Source of the DNA: Dyadobacter sandarakinus
GTDB lineage: Bacteria; Bacteroidota; Bacteroidia; Cytophagales; Spirosomataceae
Assembly: GCF_016894445.1 (NCBI RefSeq)
Contig: NZ_CP056775.1
Coordinates: 1,738,001-1,802,000, forward strand
Length of the DNA stretch: 64,000 nt
Direction: 5' to 3'
Shown: piece by piece, positions 46,021 through 55,012 of the stretch
How positions within the stretch are numbered: position 1 is the stretch's first letter
How the letters are laid out: the number at the start of each line of letters is the position of its first letter
Position numbers and translations under genes: made by a program
Notes under the pieces: generated by a model
The model's database searches: none
Seen by the model: only the letters and a program-made list of their open reading frames with translations
What the model was told of the DNA's origin: nothing

Positions 46021-46935
46021 TCACGATAGGATCGGCACTGCGGCGGACACCAGCAATACCGACAAAAGCATGGACAGAAACACAAGGATCGAAGACTGTT
46101 CCTCGTCTGCTTTCAGGAAAGCTGCAAATACGGTTACGTTAGCTGCAATAGGGAACAAAGGCACCAGGGCCAGCATGGTATAGTCGTCTTTTTCCAGACT
46201 CTGGAAGATGAAATGCGCAGCCAGCACAATGACGGCCATGATGGCAGCAGCAGCCAGGGTCCTCACGGTCATCAGTTTCAGGTAGTAGCCGAACCGGATG
46301 TTCCGGAAGTCTACATCGGCCAGCTGGAAACCGACGATCATCATACCCAGGGCCGAAACCGTAAAGCTGACTACACTGATCGCGGGCTTTATCGCTTCGG
46401 GCGTTTCCACACCGGCAAGCTTGCAGATTACCCCGGCCACGAATACATACAGGAAAGGAATACTCAGCATTTCCGTCAATGCTTTTTTGCCGTCGAACTT
46501 GGTCCGCGCTACCTGGTAGTAGCCGATTGTATCGCCATACAGGGCCGAGCCGAGGTAAATGCAGATTAAGACACTTACACTTTCCTTCCCGAACATGGCC
46601 GTGACAATGGGGATACCAAAAAATGCAATGTTGAAAAAAGAAAAAGAACTGCGCAGCAGCAGCGGATCGGTATCGCTGCCGATTTTCTTGTGTACACCTT
46701 TGGCCACATAGTTCATGGACAAAGCCAGCAAGAAAGTCAGCACCGGCAGCACGAGCAGCTTGGAGGGCTCGGCGTCGAGCATGTTGCTGAACACGAGTGC
46801 CGGCAGCAGCACATTGATCAGCGGCTTGCTGATATACTCCGACTTGAAATTGAATTTCTTTCCTACAAAATACCCTACCGCGATGAATGCCATTACCGGC
46901 AGGAGCTTGCCGTACACTTTAAGAAGCTCTTCCAA
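46021..46935 (-). CDS. AEC family transporter (auxin efflux carrier-like)
   Basis: This integral inner-membrane protein of about 304 residues has roughly ten hydrophobic segments in two halves typical of AEC/bile-acid-fold carriers. Examples are LLPVMAFIAVGYFVGKKF, the central SVVSFTVSALGMMIVGFQLAD and the final LVFLSMLLSVLLVSAAVPIL. Members export or exchange organic acids such as malate or auxin-like acids. The start is unusual: TTG 46935 overlaps the upstream FAD-protein gene by 17 nt, and GTG 46917 lies one base past that gene's stop. Either way translation is coupled to the FAD protein, so the two products likely act on related compounds. Confidence 0.88.
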   Translation of the reverse strand: MEELLKVYGKLLPVMAFIAVGYFVGKKFNFKSEYISKPLINVLLPALVFSNMLDAEPSKLLVLPVLTFLLALSMNYVAKGVHKKIGSDTDPLLLRSSFSFFNIAFFGIPIVTAMFGKESVSVLICIYLGSALYGDTIGYYQVARTKFDGKKALTEMLSIPFLYVFVAGVICKLAGVETPEAIKPAISVVSFTVSALGMMIVGFQLADVDFRNIRFGYYLKLMTVRTLAAAAIMAVIVLAAHFIFQSLEKDDYTMLALVPLFPIAANVTVFAAFLKADEEQSSILVFLSMLLSVLLVSAAVPILS

Positions 46936-48439
46936 GGATCTGGCCGGTTAGGTGGCGGCAGAGCTTGCCAATCATTTTTACATTGAACCATACTGCATTC
47001 ACATCTAGCAGTACACCATTGGTAATGTGACCGATGGCATAAAAATGAGGATTGACCTGATTGTCCGTGATCACCTGCATGGTTTCGGTATTTACCTTGA
47101 TACCCCCCACCGGATCTGCTTCCACCAGCCCGTCGGCAGCCAGGCTTTGCATCAGCTCGGACTTCATGGTCTTTACCGAAGAAGCAGGCCCTGTAGCATT
47201 GATCAGGTATTTTTCAAATGCCTCCTCACCTTTGCCGTACTTCATACAAAAGCCTTCCTGATCATCGTCGTACTGCACATCTTCCAGGTGACTGAAAACT
47301 TCAAGGCGGTTATCGTGAAACAGACCGGCCACGCGCTCCGCATTGTAGAGGGGCATGCAGTGCCGGTTGATCGCCCAGAAACGCCCAAGCCATTTCTTGA
47401 ATTTTTGTTTCTCATCCGCATCCAGCCACTTCCACATTTCTGAACTGTCGTACCTGAGTGAATACGGGATGTTGATGAGTGCATCGCCCCCGTCCCGGGC
47501 AATGGCGATATCTTCATCCAGTCGCTCCTGCGCAGATTTATCTTCCCGGCTTACAGCTTTCCAGTCGATTTTGCCGCCTGCATAGTTCTCCGCTTCCTGA
47601 ATAAACAACCGGAACACCTCTTTGGCGGTCGGGTTCCTGAGCTTGCTTCGCTGTATTTCGTGCAGGTTTTTGAGTGTGATAAAGTTGCGCTCTACCACCG
47701 CCTGCTTGTCGGGCTGCACGCGAGGCATGAGTCCGTCGAGGGCGTAGCAGCGGATTTTACCCGTATAACCATTATCGGCCAGGGTCATCAATGCATCAAT
47801 CGCGCTCAGGCTCGATCCCAGTACTGCTACATCGGCCTCTTTGGGAATTTTGGCGAGAATCGGGTCTGATGGCCAGGGCGAACCGAAGTAGTTTTCCTTG
47901 TCATTCAGCTCGGGATAATTATCCGCTACCGGCGTGCCGGGTGCCAGTACCACAAAGTCGCACTGGTGTTTACGGTTATCAGACAGGCGGATCTCAAATT
48001 GCTCTCCCGACTTGGTGATGCTGAGCGCCCTGGCATGAATCACGTCTACCTGCATCCCCTCTTCCTTGGCGAGGGCAAAGTAATGGTCAAACTGCTCTTT
48101 CAGATAGTCACCGTAAAGCCGGCGGGTCGTAAATGCTTCGTCGCGGCCCTGGTTGTCCACCACTTCATGTCCGACGCGCTGCTCGTGGCGGATAAGCCAC
48201 TCACTGAAATGCTCAGGCTCGCTGAAATGGATACCCATGAGATCCGCCTGCGTGTTCAGGATGTGGCCGGGCTCTTTGGTACCGAAGGCGAGGCCTTTAC
48301 CTACCTCTTCGTTTTCCTCGATGATTGTGATGCCTACCTCCTGGTGGCGAGAAGCGATGCGGAGTTGCAGAAAAAGCTCAATGTACGCCGAGATGCCGCA
48401 CGCACCTCCGCCAATAATCGCAATATTGGTCAAACTCAT
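46919..48439 (-). CDS. YdhS-like FAD/NAD(P)-binding protein
   Basis: This 506-residue cytoplasmic protein begins with a dinucleotide-binding motif (IAIIGGGACGISAY). It continues with the PF13454-type pattern EENEEVGKGLAFGT, HILNTQADLMGI and TRRLYGDYLKEQF, a second nucleotide site VAVLGSSLSAIDAL (about 208) and the C-terminal FYAIGHITNGVLLDVNAV. It resembles E. coli YdhS and related uncharacterised flavoproteins. The substrate is unknown. It overlaps the AEC transporter gene downstream. A perfect 13-bp palindrome sits 31 nt before its ATG. Confidence 0.88.
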   Translation of the reverse strand: MSLTNIAIIGGGACGISAYIELFLQLRIASRHQEVGITIIEENEEVGKGLAFGTKEPGHILNTQADLMGIHFSEPEHFSEWLIRHEQRVGHEVVDNQGRDEAFTTRRLYGDYLKEQFDHYFALAKEEGMQVDVIHARALSITKSGEQFEIRLSDNRKHQCDFVVLAPGTPVADNYPELNDKENYFGSPWPSDPILAKIPKEADVAVLGSSLSAIDALMTLADNGYTGKIRCYALDGLMPRVQPDKQAVVERNFITLKNLHEIQRSKLRNPTAKEVFRLFIQEAENYAGGKIDWKAVSREDKSAQERLDEDIAIARDGGDALINIPYSLRYDSSEMWKWLDADEKQKFKKWLGRFWAINRHCMPLYNAERVAGLFHDNRLEVFSHLEDVQYDDDQEGFCMKYGKGEEAFEKYLINATGPASSVKTMKSELMQSLAADGLVEADPVGGIKVNTETMQVITDNQVNPHFYAIGHITNGVLLDVNAVWFNVKMIGKLCRHLTGQILGRAS

Positions 48440-48469
48440 TATGTATGTTCCTGTTCGTTGTTGTGTAAG

Positions 48470-48482
48470 CCTGCATTGCAGG
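48470..48482 (-). promoter_or_regulatory. 13-bp perfect palindrome upstream of the FAD-protein gene
   Basis: CCTGCATTGCAGG is a perfect 6+1+6 palindrome located 31-43 nt before the start codon. It may be an operator or a leader hairpin, and I cannot assign a regulator. Confidence 0.5.
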
Positions 48483-48600
48483 TTTAAGTAGAAGTAAAAA
48501 GAACCGTGCTAAGGCATTACAGCACAAGCCTGAGTAATCACGACATCAGAAATACTCCCCCGGTGCAAGCTGGAACCCACCGGGTAAACTGCGCGGTAAC

Positions 48601-48631
48601 AAAAAAGCGGCACCCTGGAAGAGGGTGCCGC
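48601..48631 (-). terminator. Rho-independent terminator of the TonB-dependent receptor gene
   Basis: A 10-bp GC stem (48607-48616 with 48622-48631) with a 5-nt loop is followed on the minus strand by six T. It lies 36 nt past the receptor stop codon and separates it from the FAD-protein gene. Confidence 0.88.
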
Positions 48632-48666
48632 CGTCTGCGGCCCGAGCCGCGTATTTCAGCCAGGAT

Positions 48667-51231
48667 TTAAAACGAATACCTCAGCGTTACGCCGTAGGTT
48701 CGCTGGTCGCCTACGATACCGGCATATTGCCCGTAGCTGCCCGGGGCTGCAAGAAGCAGCTCGTAGTAGTCTTTGTTGAAAATATTTCTTGCCCAGACAA
48801 AAACTGAAATTCCATTGGAAGCCCGGAAGCCCGCGCGACCGTTGGTCAGTGAGTAACCGTCAATGTTCAGGTACTTCGAAGGTGACGGGCTTGATGAGAA
48901 CTTGGAGCGGGCAAACACGTCAACACCGAGGAAATAGTTGCCTTTGAGTCCCAGGAACGTTCCTTTGGTATTTACCTCACCTCCCACGGAGCCCGACCAT
49001 TTGGAGATACCCGGAAGTTCCCCGCCGGAAACATCCTTGAAAGCCTGCGGGCCGCCTACTTCTTCCAGCGGTACGGGCGCATTGGCAAATTTCACATACT
49101 TACCGTCGGTGTACGCTACTGCCGCGTTCAGTGATAAATGCGGCCAGCGAACGTTTCCGTCCAGCTCGACCCCTTGTACACGTACTTTCTCTGCATTTGC
49201 CAGGTAGCCACGGTTCACACCCGGTTCAGGCGTTTGTACCTGAGTCTGGTAATCACGGATGTCTGAGCGGTACACGGTCAGGTTCAGGATCGAGTTGGCA
49301 GTAGGCTTGGTTTTGAATCCCAGCTCCTTATGCTCCACATGCTCCGGTTTTACGTTTGCAAGGTCCAGCAGGATGGCACCATTTGCGGTAGGCAGACCAC
49401 CCACGTTCACACCGATGGGCTTATAACCAATCGAGTAGGTTGCAAATGCATTGAACCGCGTGCTGGGACGGTATTGGGCGGATAGTTGGCCCGAGAAGTT
49501 ACCCTGGTCATAATCCGTGTCAAAGGCCTGATCAGAGTAAACACCTTTTTTCAGCGTCAGCAGCGCTGCATCGGTGGTCTGCAAACCTCCGTACGTTTCC
49601 CTTTTATAGTTTACAACCTTCTTATCGTAGTTGTAGCGCACGCCGGGCAGTATATGAAACTGGCTGGTGACCGCCCAGTCAACGTTGGCAAATACCGCCA
49701 GTGAAGTGCTCTTGATGCGGTTGGTGGTACGGATCCCGAAGTTGTCAAACAAGCCCGGTGTTTTCCAGAGCTCGCTGGTAGAGCTTTGCGCAAACCGCCA
49801 TTGTGCCGATCCCGCTTCTTCCGTCTGGACCGGATCCGATTTCAGGTCCTGCCACAATCCGAACAACCCTACTACCCCGCTCAGCTTGGGCGAAATTTGT
49901 CCTGAATAACGAAGCTCCTGCGACCATTGATCATGTACGGAGTTCCCCGACGAGATCGTGAACACGGGCAGGCCAATGTAGTCGCGGTCGTTGAGCGGCA
50001 CCCACTTCCAGTAGCGCCAGGCCGACGTGGAAGTCAGCGTACCGTTCCCGATTTTGATATCCGCATTTACCGAAACACCGCCCAGGCGATTATCGGCCTT
50101 GGAAGGTGTATCCAGGTCGAGTTTTCTTTCAAATGCACTTTTATAAGGAAGTGAATAACCCAGGTCTGCAATGATCGCGTTGAACTGGCGGTAAGCAGGG
50201 CGCAGCGTAGGCACCACACCGGCTACGGGCCAGCCATAACCATTGGGTTTCTGATCGGAAAGGTCGCCGATGACCGTAATAGCCACCTTGCTGCTGGGAG
50301 TATACAGGAACTGGCCGCGTACCCCGAGGTTATTGATGTCGTTGATCGGCTGCTGGGTATGTACGTTGTAAAACAAACCATTGCGCTGGGTACCTGTAAA
50401 GGAAACCCTTGCTGCGAGCTTTTTGCTGATGGGGCCGGTCACGGAGGCTTTTGCCTGCACAAATCCGAAATTTCCATAGCTCAGCTCAAAGCTGCCGCCC
50501 GGATCAAAGCTGGCGGCGCGGGTTGTAATATTGAAGGCGCCGGCAGTGGTATTTTTACCAAAAAGGGTACCCTGCGGCCCACGGAGAACTTCAATGCGGT
50601 CAATATCAATGAAGTCGAGCGCGGTGGCAGCGGGCCGTGCATAGTACACCCCATCCACATAAAACCCGACGCCAGGGTCTATCCCGTCGTTCGTAAGTCC
50701 GTAGGTGGAGCCCAATCCGCGAATGTTCAGCGTGGTATTGCGTGCATTGGATACATAAAGCTGCACGGTAGGCACAAGCTCCTTCAGCCTGTTCACATTG
50801 AATGCGCCTGCGTCCTCGGCGGCCGATCCCCTGATTACCGAAATGGGGATAGGTACTTCCTGGGCCGATTCCTGACGGCGGCGTGAAGATATAATGACGT
50901 CTTCCAGCTTGCCCGCAGCGGGATCAAGCTTGATCGTGATATTGCCGCCGTTTACCACCACTTCCTTTTTGGCATACCCTAAAAAAGAGACGATCACTGT
51001 GAATGGAAGTTTCTGGCCTGTTACCAGCTCAAACTGACCGTTCGCATCGGTGGCGTCACCATTGGTAGTGCCTTTGATGGTCACCGTGGCACCTACGAGC
51101 GGGGTATCAGAAGTGGCATCGAGCACGGTACCCGTAACGGTTGCATTGATAATGGGCTGATCCTGAGCTTGGGCAAAAAATGAAACAAGAAGAAGACTGG
51201 AAATGAAGATGGTTTTAAAAAATGGCTTCAT
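48667..51231 (-). CDS. TonB-dependent receptor (no SusD partner)
   Basis: This 854-residue outer-membrane receptor is shorter than the SusC proteins here. It has a signal peptide ending FFAQAQD, a carboxypeptidase-regulatory-like domain (about 30-105), a plug (about 115-235; VPIPISVIRGS, RLKELVPTVQL, IDRIEVLRGPQGTLFGKNTTAGAFNI) and a barrel ending YGVTLRYSF. The plug resembles classical siderophore/vitamin/small-molecule receptors (LRGPQGTLFGKN) rather than SusC. No SusD follows. The next genes on the strand are the FAD-protein and AEC transporter, past a terminator. It is divergent from susC pair 4 and both share an 11-bp upstream motif. Confidence 0.94.
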   Translation of the reverse strand: MKPFFKTIFISSLLLVSFFAQAQDQPIINATVTGTVLDATSDTPLVGATVTIKGTTNGDATDANGQFELVTGQKLPFTVIVSFLGYAKKEVVVNGGNITIKLDPAAGKLEDVIISSRRRQESAQEVPIPISVIRGSAAEDAGAFNVNRLKELVPTVQLYVSNARNTTLNIRGLGSTYGLTNDGIDPGVGFYVDGVYYARPAATALDFIDIDRIEVLRGPQGTLFGKNTTAGAFNITTRAASFDPGGSFELSYGNFGFVQAKASVTGPISKKLAARVSFTGTQRNGLFYNVHTQQPINDINNLGVRGQFLYTPSSKVAITVIGDLSDQKPNGYGWPVAGVVPTLRPAYRQFNAIIADLGYSLPYKSAFERKLDLDTPSKADNRLGGVSVNADIKIGNGTLTSTSAWRYWKWVPLNDRDYIGLPVFTISSGNSVHDQWSQELRYSGQISPKLSGVVGLFGLWQDLKSDPVQTEEAGSAQWRFAQSSTSELWKTPGLFDNFGIRTTNRIKSTSLAVFANVDWAVTSQFHILPGVRYNYDKKVVNYKRETYGGLQTTDAALLTLKKGVYSDQAFDTDYDQGNFSGQLSAQYRPSTRFNAFATYSIGYKPIGVNVGGLPTANGAILLDLANVKPEHVEHKELGFKTKPTANSILNLTVYRSDIRDYQTQVQTPEPGVNRGYLANAEKVRVQGVELDGNVRWPHLSLNAAVAYTDGKYVKFANAPVPLEEVGGPQAFKDVSGGELPGISKWSGSVGGEVNTKGTFLGLKGNYFLGVDVFARSKFSSSPSPSKYLNIDGYSLTNGRAGFRASNGISVFVWARNIFNKDYYELLLAAPGSYGQYAGIVGDQRTYGVTLRYSF

Positions 51232-51386
51232 ACAAGAGGTAGTTCTTTCGGGATTTTTTTGATGGTGTTAAAGGCTTCGGCAGGCTTGGGTAGTACCCGG
51301 CTGCAAAGCTTTCCGGTAAAGCAGGAGCTGGTGACAACAGTGAGGTATAATCGGTGGTTGCATAAATGGATTTAAAAGTTTGCGGG

Positions 51387-51394
51387 CAAAGCTA
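51387..51394 (-). promoter_or_regulatory. Putative -7 box (TAGCTTTG) of the TonB receptor gene
   Basis: Exact TAnnTTTG match on the minus strand, giving a leader of about 150 nt to the receptor start at 51231. Confidence 0.4.
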
Positions 51395-51418
51395 AACAAA
51401 AATATTAAATATATAGAA

Positions 51419-51429
51419 ATGGTAGAGTA
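51419..51429 (-). promoter_or_regulatory. 11-bp motif TACTCTACCAT, receptor side
   Basis: On the minus strand this reads TACTCTACCAT and lies 24 nt before the putative -7 box of the receptor. It is identical to the plus-strand copy at 51580-51590. Confidence 0.5.
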
Positions 51430-51579
51430 CTGTTTTCAGTGTCTGCTCCGCAACCCTGGGATGAATTACCCGCACATTCAAAAAGCCCGGCGTTCCTTTT
51501 TCGCGGCAGGCCGGAAAAAAGGAGGCTACACGGTACAATTCACCTGCTCGGATCTTTAAATAAGTCAAAAACATTTTTT

Positions 51580-51590
51580 TACTCTACCAT
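51580..51590 (+). promoter_or_regulatory. 11-bp motif TACTCTACCAT, susC side
   Basis: Plus-strand copy of the motif, 33 nt before the putative -7 box of susC pair 4 and in the same orientation relative to transcription as the other copy. Confidence 0.5.
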
Positions 51591-51623
51591 ACCGATAGGA
51601 AATAATGTTTAATCTCTTTTTAA

Positions 51624-51631
51624 TACCTTTG
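51624..51631 (+). promoter_or_regulatory. Putative -7 box (TACCTTTG) of susC pair 4
   Basis: Exact TAnnTTTG match with a leader of about 150 nt before the SusC start. No TTG is seen at -33. Confidence 0.5.
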
Positions 51632-51790
51632 CGGAATATTTATTGATCCTGCTGCAAGAACCTGTTGCTAAGGCCATGTACACCAAACATAATTTTACAA
51701 GAACTAAGAACCTGATTAATTGTTTTTAATCTGCAAGGCTGCTGACAGCATGTTGTTTTACCAAAATCAACTCCTACCATTCTAACAATA

Positions 51791-54700
51791 ATGCAATCTA
51801 TGAAACTACGATTTCTCTACCTGTTTTTTCTGACCCTGCTCACCGGCGGCTATGCCAGCGCGCAGCAGCGTGTTATTACGGGGATCATCACGGATGCAGA
51901 CGACAACAGTCCCCTGCCCGGCGCCTCAATAGCGGTAAAAGGCACATCCTCAGGAACTTTGTCGGACGCTGACGGTTCATTTTCATTGAATGTGGCTGAT
52001 GATGCCTCCGTTCTGGTGATCTCTTTCATCGGCTATCTCGCACAGGATATTCCCATCGGCAATACCAACAAGTTTACCATCGCCCTCAAACCCGACACCA
52101 AAATCCTGAATGAGGTGGTAGTCACCGCACTCGGTATATCCCGCGAAAAACGTGCATTGGGCTATGCAGTGCAGGAAATCAAAGGAGAAGCATTGCAGAC
52201 GCGGCCGACCAATGCACTGAGCGCATTATCGGGCCGGGTAGCAGGTTTGCAGGTAACCTCTTCGGGCGGCAATATGGGCGGTTCGTCACGCGTATTGCTG
52301 CGCGGGATCAACTCGATCTCGGGTAACAACCAGCCGCTTTACGTAATTGATGGTACGCCGATCGACAATGCGGACCTGAACAGCGCGGCCACCAGCTCGG
52401 GCTCGGGCGGAAAGGACGTGGGTAACATGATCCAGGACTTAAACCCGGACGACATTGAGAATGTGTCGGTGCTAAAAGGTCCGTCTGCGGCGGCACTTTA
52501 CGGTACCCGCGCGGCAAATGGGGTCATTTTGATCACCACCAAAAAAGGCAAGGAAAACAGCAAGGTGAATATCACGCTGAATACAGGCGTGGAGTTCGAA
52601 AACATCGTGCGCCTCCCTAAACGCCAGAAACTGTACGGCGGCGGTTTCAACCCGACATTCCAGAAAGCAACCATCAACGGAACCGAGTACAACATCGCAG
52701 AATATGCGGTAGATGAAAGCTGGGGACCAAAACTGGACGGTACACCGGTGTTGCATTGGTATAACCTCGATCCTGAAAACACAGCGGAATACCTGAAACC
52801 TGAACCCTGGGCATATCCCAAAAATGATGTGCATGGATTCTTCGAAACCGGGGTGTCGAATACCAATAGCTTATCTATGAGCGGCGGCAATGCAAATTCT
52901 ACCTACCGCCTTTCCTACACCAATAAAAATGTAAAAGGTACTGTACCGAATTCTTCCCTGAAAAGGAATTCGATCAACTTCTCGGGCTCGACACAGCTGG
53001 GCAAGTTGAAGGTGTATAACAACTTTAACTACATCAAAAACCAGTCTACCGGCCGGCCATGGACGGGTGCTACCAACCGGAATATTATCCTGGAAGCATT
53101 CCAGTGGGGACAGGTGCAGGTAGATTACGACAAGCTGAAAAACTACAAACGCGCGGACGGAACGCAGATCCTCTGGAACCGCAGCGGCTACCAGAACACT
53201 CCGGCGGGGGAAGCTGCCAAGTTTATCGATAACCCCTACTGGTCGGCTTACGAAAGTTACCTGGAAGAGAACCGCGACCGTTTTTACGGAAATGTCGGGA
53301 TGGTTTACGACGTCAACGACTGGCTGAAAGTAAGCGGCAAAGTGAATGCGGATGTATACCAGTATCAATACCAGGATCGCATTGCGGTTTATTCCAGGAC
53401 ACAGTCGCAGTACCAGGAGTACAACAACAATTTCAGCGAGTTCAACTACGAGCTGCTGGCTTCGGCCAACAAGAGCTGGGGAGATTTTTCATTGAATGTA
53501 AATGCAGGTGGTAACATCATGAGTCAGCGCCGCCGCATCAGCGACGCAGTGACGCAGGGCGGGCTGATCATTCCTGAATATTACAACTTGAAGAATGCAA
53601 GCTCCGTACTTGTCAATTCCAATGCATACCGCAAGCAGATCAATTCGGTATTCGCGAGCTTCTCGGCGGGTTGGAAAAGTCTGTTGTTCCTCGACGGAAC
53701 CCTGCGTAACGACTGGTCTTCGACTTTGCCAACTGGCAGAAATTCCTTCGCCTATCCTTCCCTTACCACCAGCCTGATCCTTACGGAACTGAATGGAATT
53801 AAGGATGTCAACTGGCTGGATTTTGCCAAAGTACGTCTCGGCTGGGCGCAGGTGGGTAATGATACCGATCCTTACCAGTTGCAGCGCGCATACGAAGCCA
53901 CGCAATCTTTCGACGGGCTGGCTTCTTACCGGCTGCCCAACCAGCTCAACAACCAGAACCTGAAACCCGAGATCACCAGCTCCTGGGAAGCGGGTATCAA
54001 TTTGCAGGCATTCAAAAACAGGGTTGGTCTGGACGTAACTTACTACGACAATGTGAGCCGCAACCAGATCATCAACATCCCGGTGTCTTCTGCATTTGGT
54101 TACGATTCAAAAGTGATCAATGCGGGTAAGATCAACAACAAAGGGATTGAGGTAACATTAACCGGCACACCGATCCGGGCGAGTGGATTTGAATGGAATT
54201 CGAGCCTCAACTGGTCACGTAACCGCAACAAGGTGATCCAGCTGGCGCCGGGCGTAAATACATTCCAGCTTGCGAATAGCCTCGTTACCTTAGTAGCGCG
54301 CGAGGGGCAGCCTTACGGACAGATTCTGGGCAACGATTTCATTTACGCCGCCGACGGACAAAAAGTGATCAAAGCCGATGGTACCTACGACCGCGGGCAG
54401 CAACTGACGCCGCTGGGTAGTGTTTTGCCAAAATACCTGTTCGGCTTCCAGAATAATTTTACCTACAAAAACTTCAACCTGGGCTTCCTGGTAGATGGTC
54501 GCGTGGGCGGCAAATTCTTCTCGCAAACCTATAAAGTGGGTATGTACTCGGGCGTGCTCGACAAAACAGCAGCCAACAATGTACGTGAAACGGGTGTGGT
54601 GCTCGAAGGTGTGAAAGGTACCGTGACCTACAATGCAGACGGCAGCTACTCGGTGAGCAATACTTCGCCCAACGATACCCGCATTACGGCACAAGCCTGG

Positions 54701-54979
54701 GCGCGTGGCGAGTACAGCGGCCCTACCCCGCAGACGATCTTTGATGCAACCTTCGTGAAGCTGCGCGAAATCACTTTCGGGTACAGCCTGCCGCTGGCCA
54801 ACAAAACGGTGAAGTCGGTCTACTTCGGCGTGTACGGACGTAACCTGGCGAACATTTATACTGCCAGCAAATACATTGATCCGGAATTCACCAGCAGCGG
54901 CGGCAACATACAGGGACTGGAAGGCGGAAACATTCCGGTGCCGGCTACCTACGGTTTGAATGTGAATGTGAAATTCTGA
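51791..54979 (+). CDS. SusC/RagA family TonB-linked outer membrane protein (pair 4)
   Basis: This 1062-residue transporter has a signal peptide (LYLFFLTLLTGGYASAQ), a carboxypeptidase-regulatory-like domain (about 27-105), the linker NEVVVTALGISREKRALGY, a plug with YVIDGTPIDN and ALYGTRAANGVILITTKKG, and a barrel ending GLNVNVKF. The linker and plug resemble pair 1 more than pairs 2 and 3, and both pairs have a type 2 SusD. The start may be ATG 51791 or ATG 51800. SusD follows after 33 nt. No enzyme in the operon reveals the ligand. Confidence 0.95.
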   Translation: MQSMKLRFLYLFFLTLLTGGYASAQQRVITGIITDADDNSPLPGASIAVKGTSSGTLSDADGSFSLNVADDASVLVISFIGYLAQDIPIGNTNKFTIALKPDTKILNEVVVTALGISREKRALGYAVQEIKGEALQTRPTNALSALSGRVAGLQVTSSGGNMGGSSRVLLRGINSISGNNQPLYVIDGTPIDNADLNSAATSSGSGGKDVGNMIQDLNPDDIENVSVLKGPSAAALYGTRAANGVILITTKKGKENSKVNITLNTGVEFENIVRLPKRQKLYGGGFNPTFQKATINGTEYNIAEYAVDESWGPKLDGTPVLHWYNLDPENTAEYLKPEPWAYPKNDVHGFFETGVSNTNSLSMSGGNANSTYRLSYTNKNVKGTVPNSSLKRNSINFSGSTQLGKLKVYNNFNYIKNQSTGRPWTGATNRNIILEAFQWGQVQVDYDKLKNYKRADGTQILWNRSGYQNTPAGEAAKFIDNPYWSAYESYLEENRDRFYGNVGMVYDVNDWLKVSGKVNADVYQYQYQDRIAVYSRTQSQYQEYNNNFSEFNYELLASANKSWGDFSLNVNAGGNIMSQRRRISDAVTQGGLIIPEYYNLKNASSVLVNSNAYRKQINSVFASFSAGWKSLLFLDGTLRNDWSSTLPTGRNSFAYPSLTTSLILTELNGIKDVNWLDFAKVRLGWAQVGNDTDPYQLQRAYEATQSFDGLASYRLPNQLNNQNLKPEITSSWEAGINLQAFKNRVGLDVTYYDNVSRNQIINIPVSSAFGYDSKVINAGKINNKGIEVTLTGTPIRASGFEWNSSLNWSRNRNKVIQLAPGVNTFQLANSLVTLVAREGQPYGQILGNDFIYAADGQKVIKADGTYDRGQQLTPLGSVLPKYLFGFQNNFTYKNFNLGFLVDGRVGGKFFSQTYKVGMYSGVLDKTAANNVRETGVVLEGVKGTVTYNADGSYSVSNTSPNDTRITAQAWARGEYSGPTPQTIFDATFVKLREITFGYSLPLANKTVKSVYFGVYGRNLANIYTASKYIDPEFTSSGGNIQGLEGGNIPVPATYGLNVNVKF

Positions 54980-55012
54980 ACCGCACTATTAACAAGTTAA
55001 AATCTGAAGACC

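Larger units (their letters stand above)
51232..51790. other. Divergent regulatory region between the TonB receptor and susC pair 4
   Basis: This 559-bp stretch has no convincing gene. It holds candidate -7 boxes for both genes (51387-51394 minus, 51624-51631 plus) and an 11-bp motif upstream of each. It also holds a GC hairpin at 51487-51514 followed by T5 on the minus strand. A 60-codon minus frame at 51392-51574 was judged spurious. Confidence 0.6.

Noticed and set aside
48541-48600. Resemblance of a GC-rich segment (GGTGCAAGCTGGAACCC) to a cobalamin riboswitch core
   Set aside because: The similarity is on the plus strand, where no gene follows for over 3 kb, and the conserved kissing-loop elements are not found.
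51392-51574. 60-codon minus-strand frame in the divergent regulatory region
   Set aside because: It covers both the candidate promoter box and the motif region, has no family signature, and begins within an AT-rich run.
51419-51590. Possible invertible promoter segment (inverton) flanked by 11-bp inverted repeats, as known upstream of susC genes in Bacteroides
   Set aside because: No TAnnTTTG box lies between the repeats; both candidate boxes lie outside. No recombinase gene is nearby. Shared activator sites explain the arrangement better.
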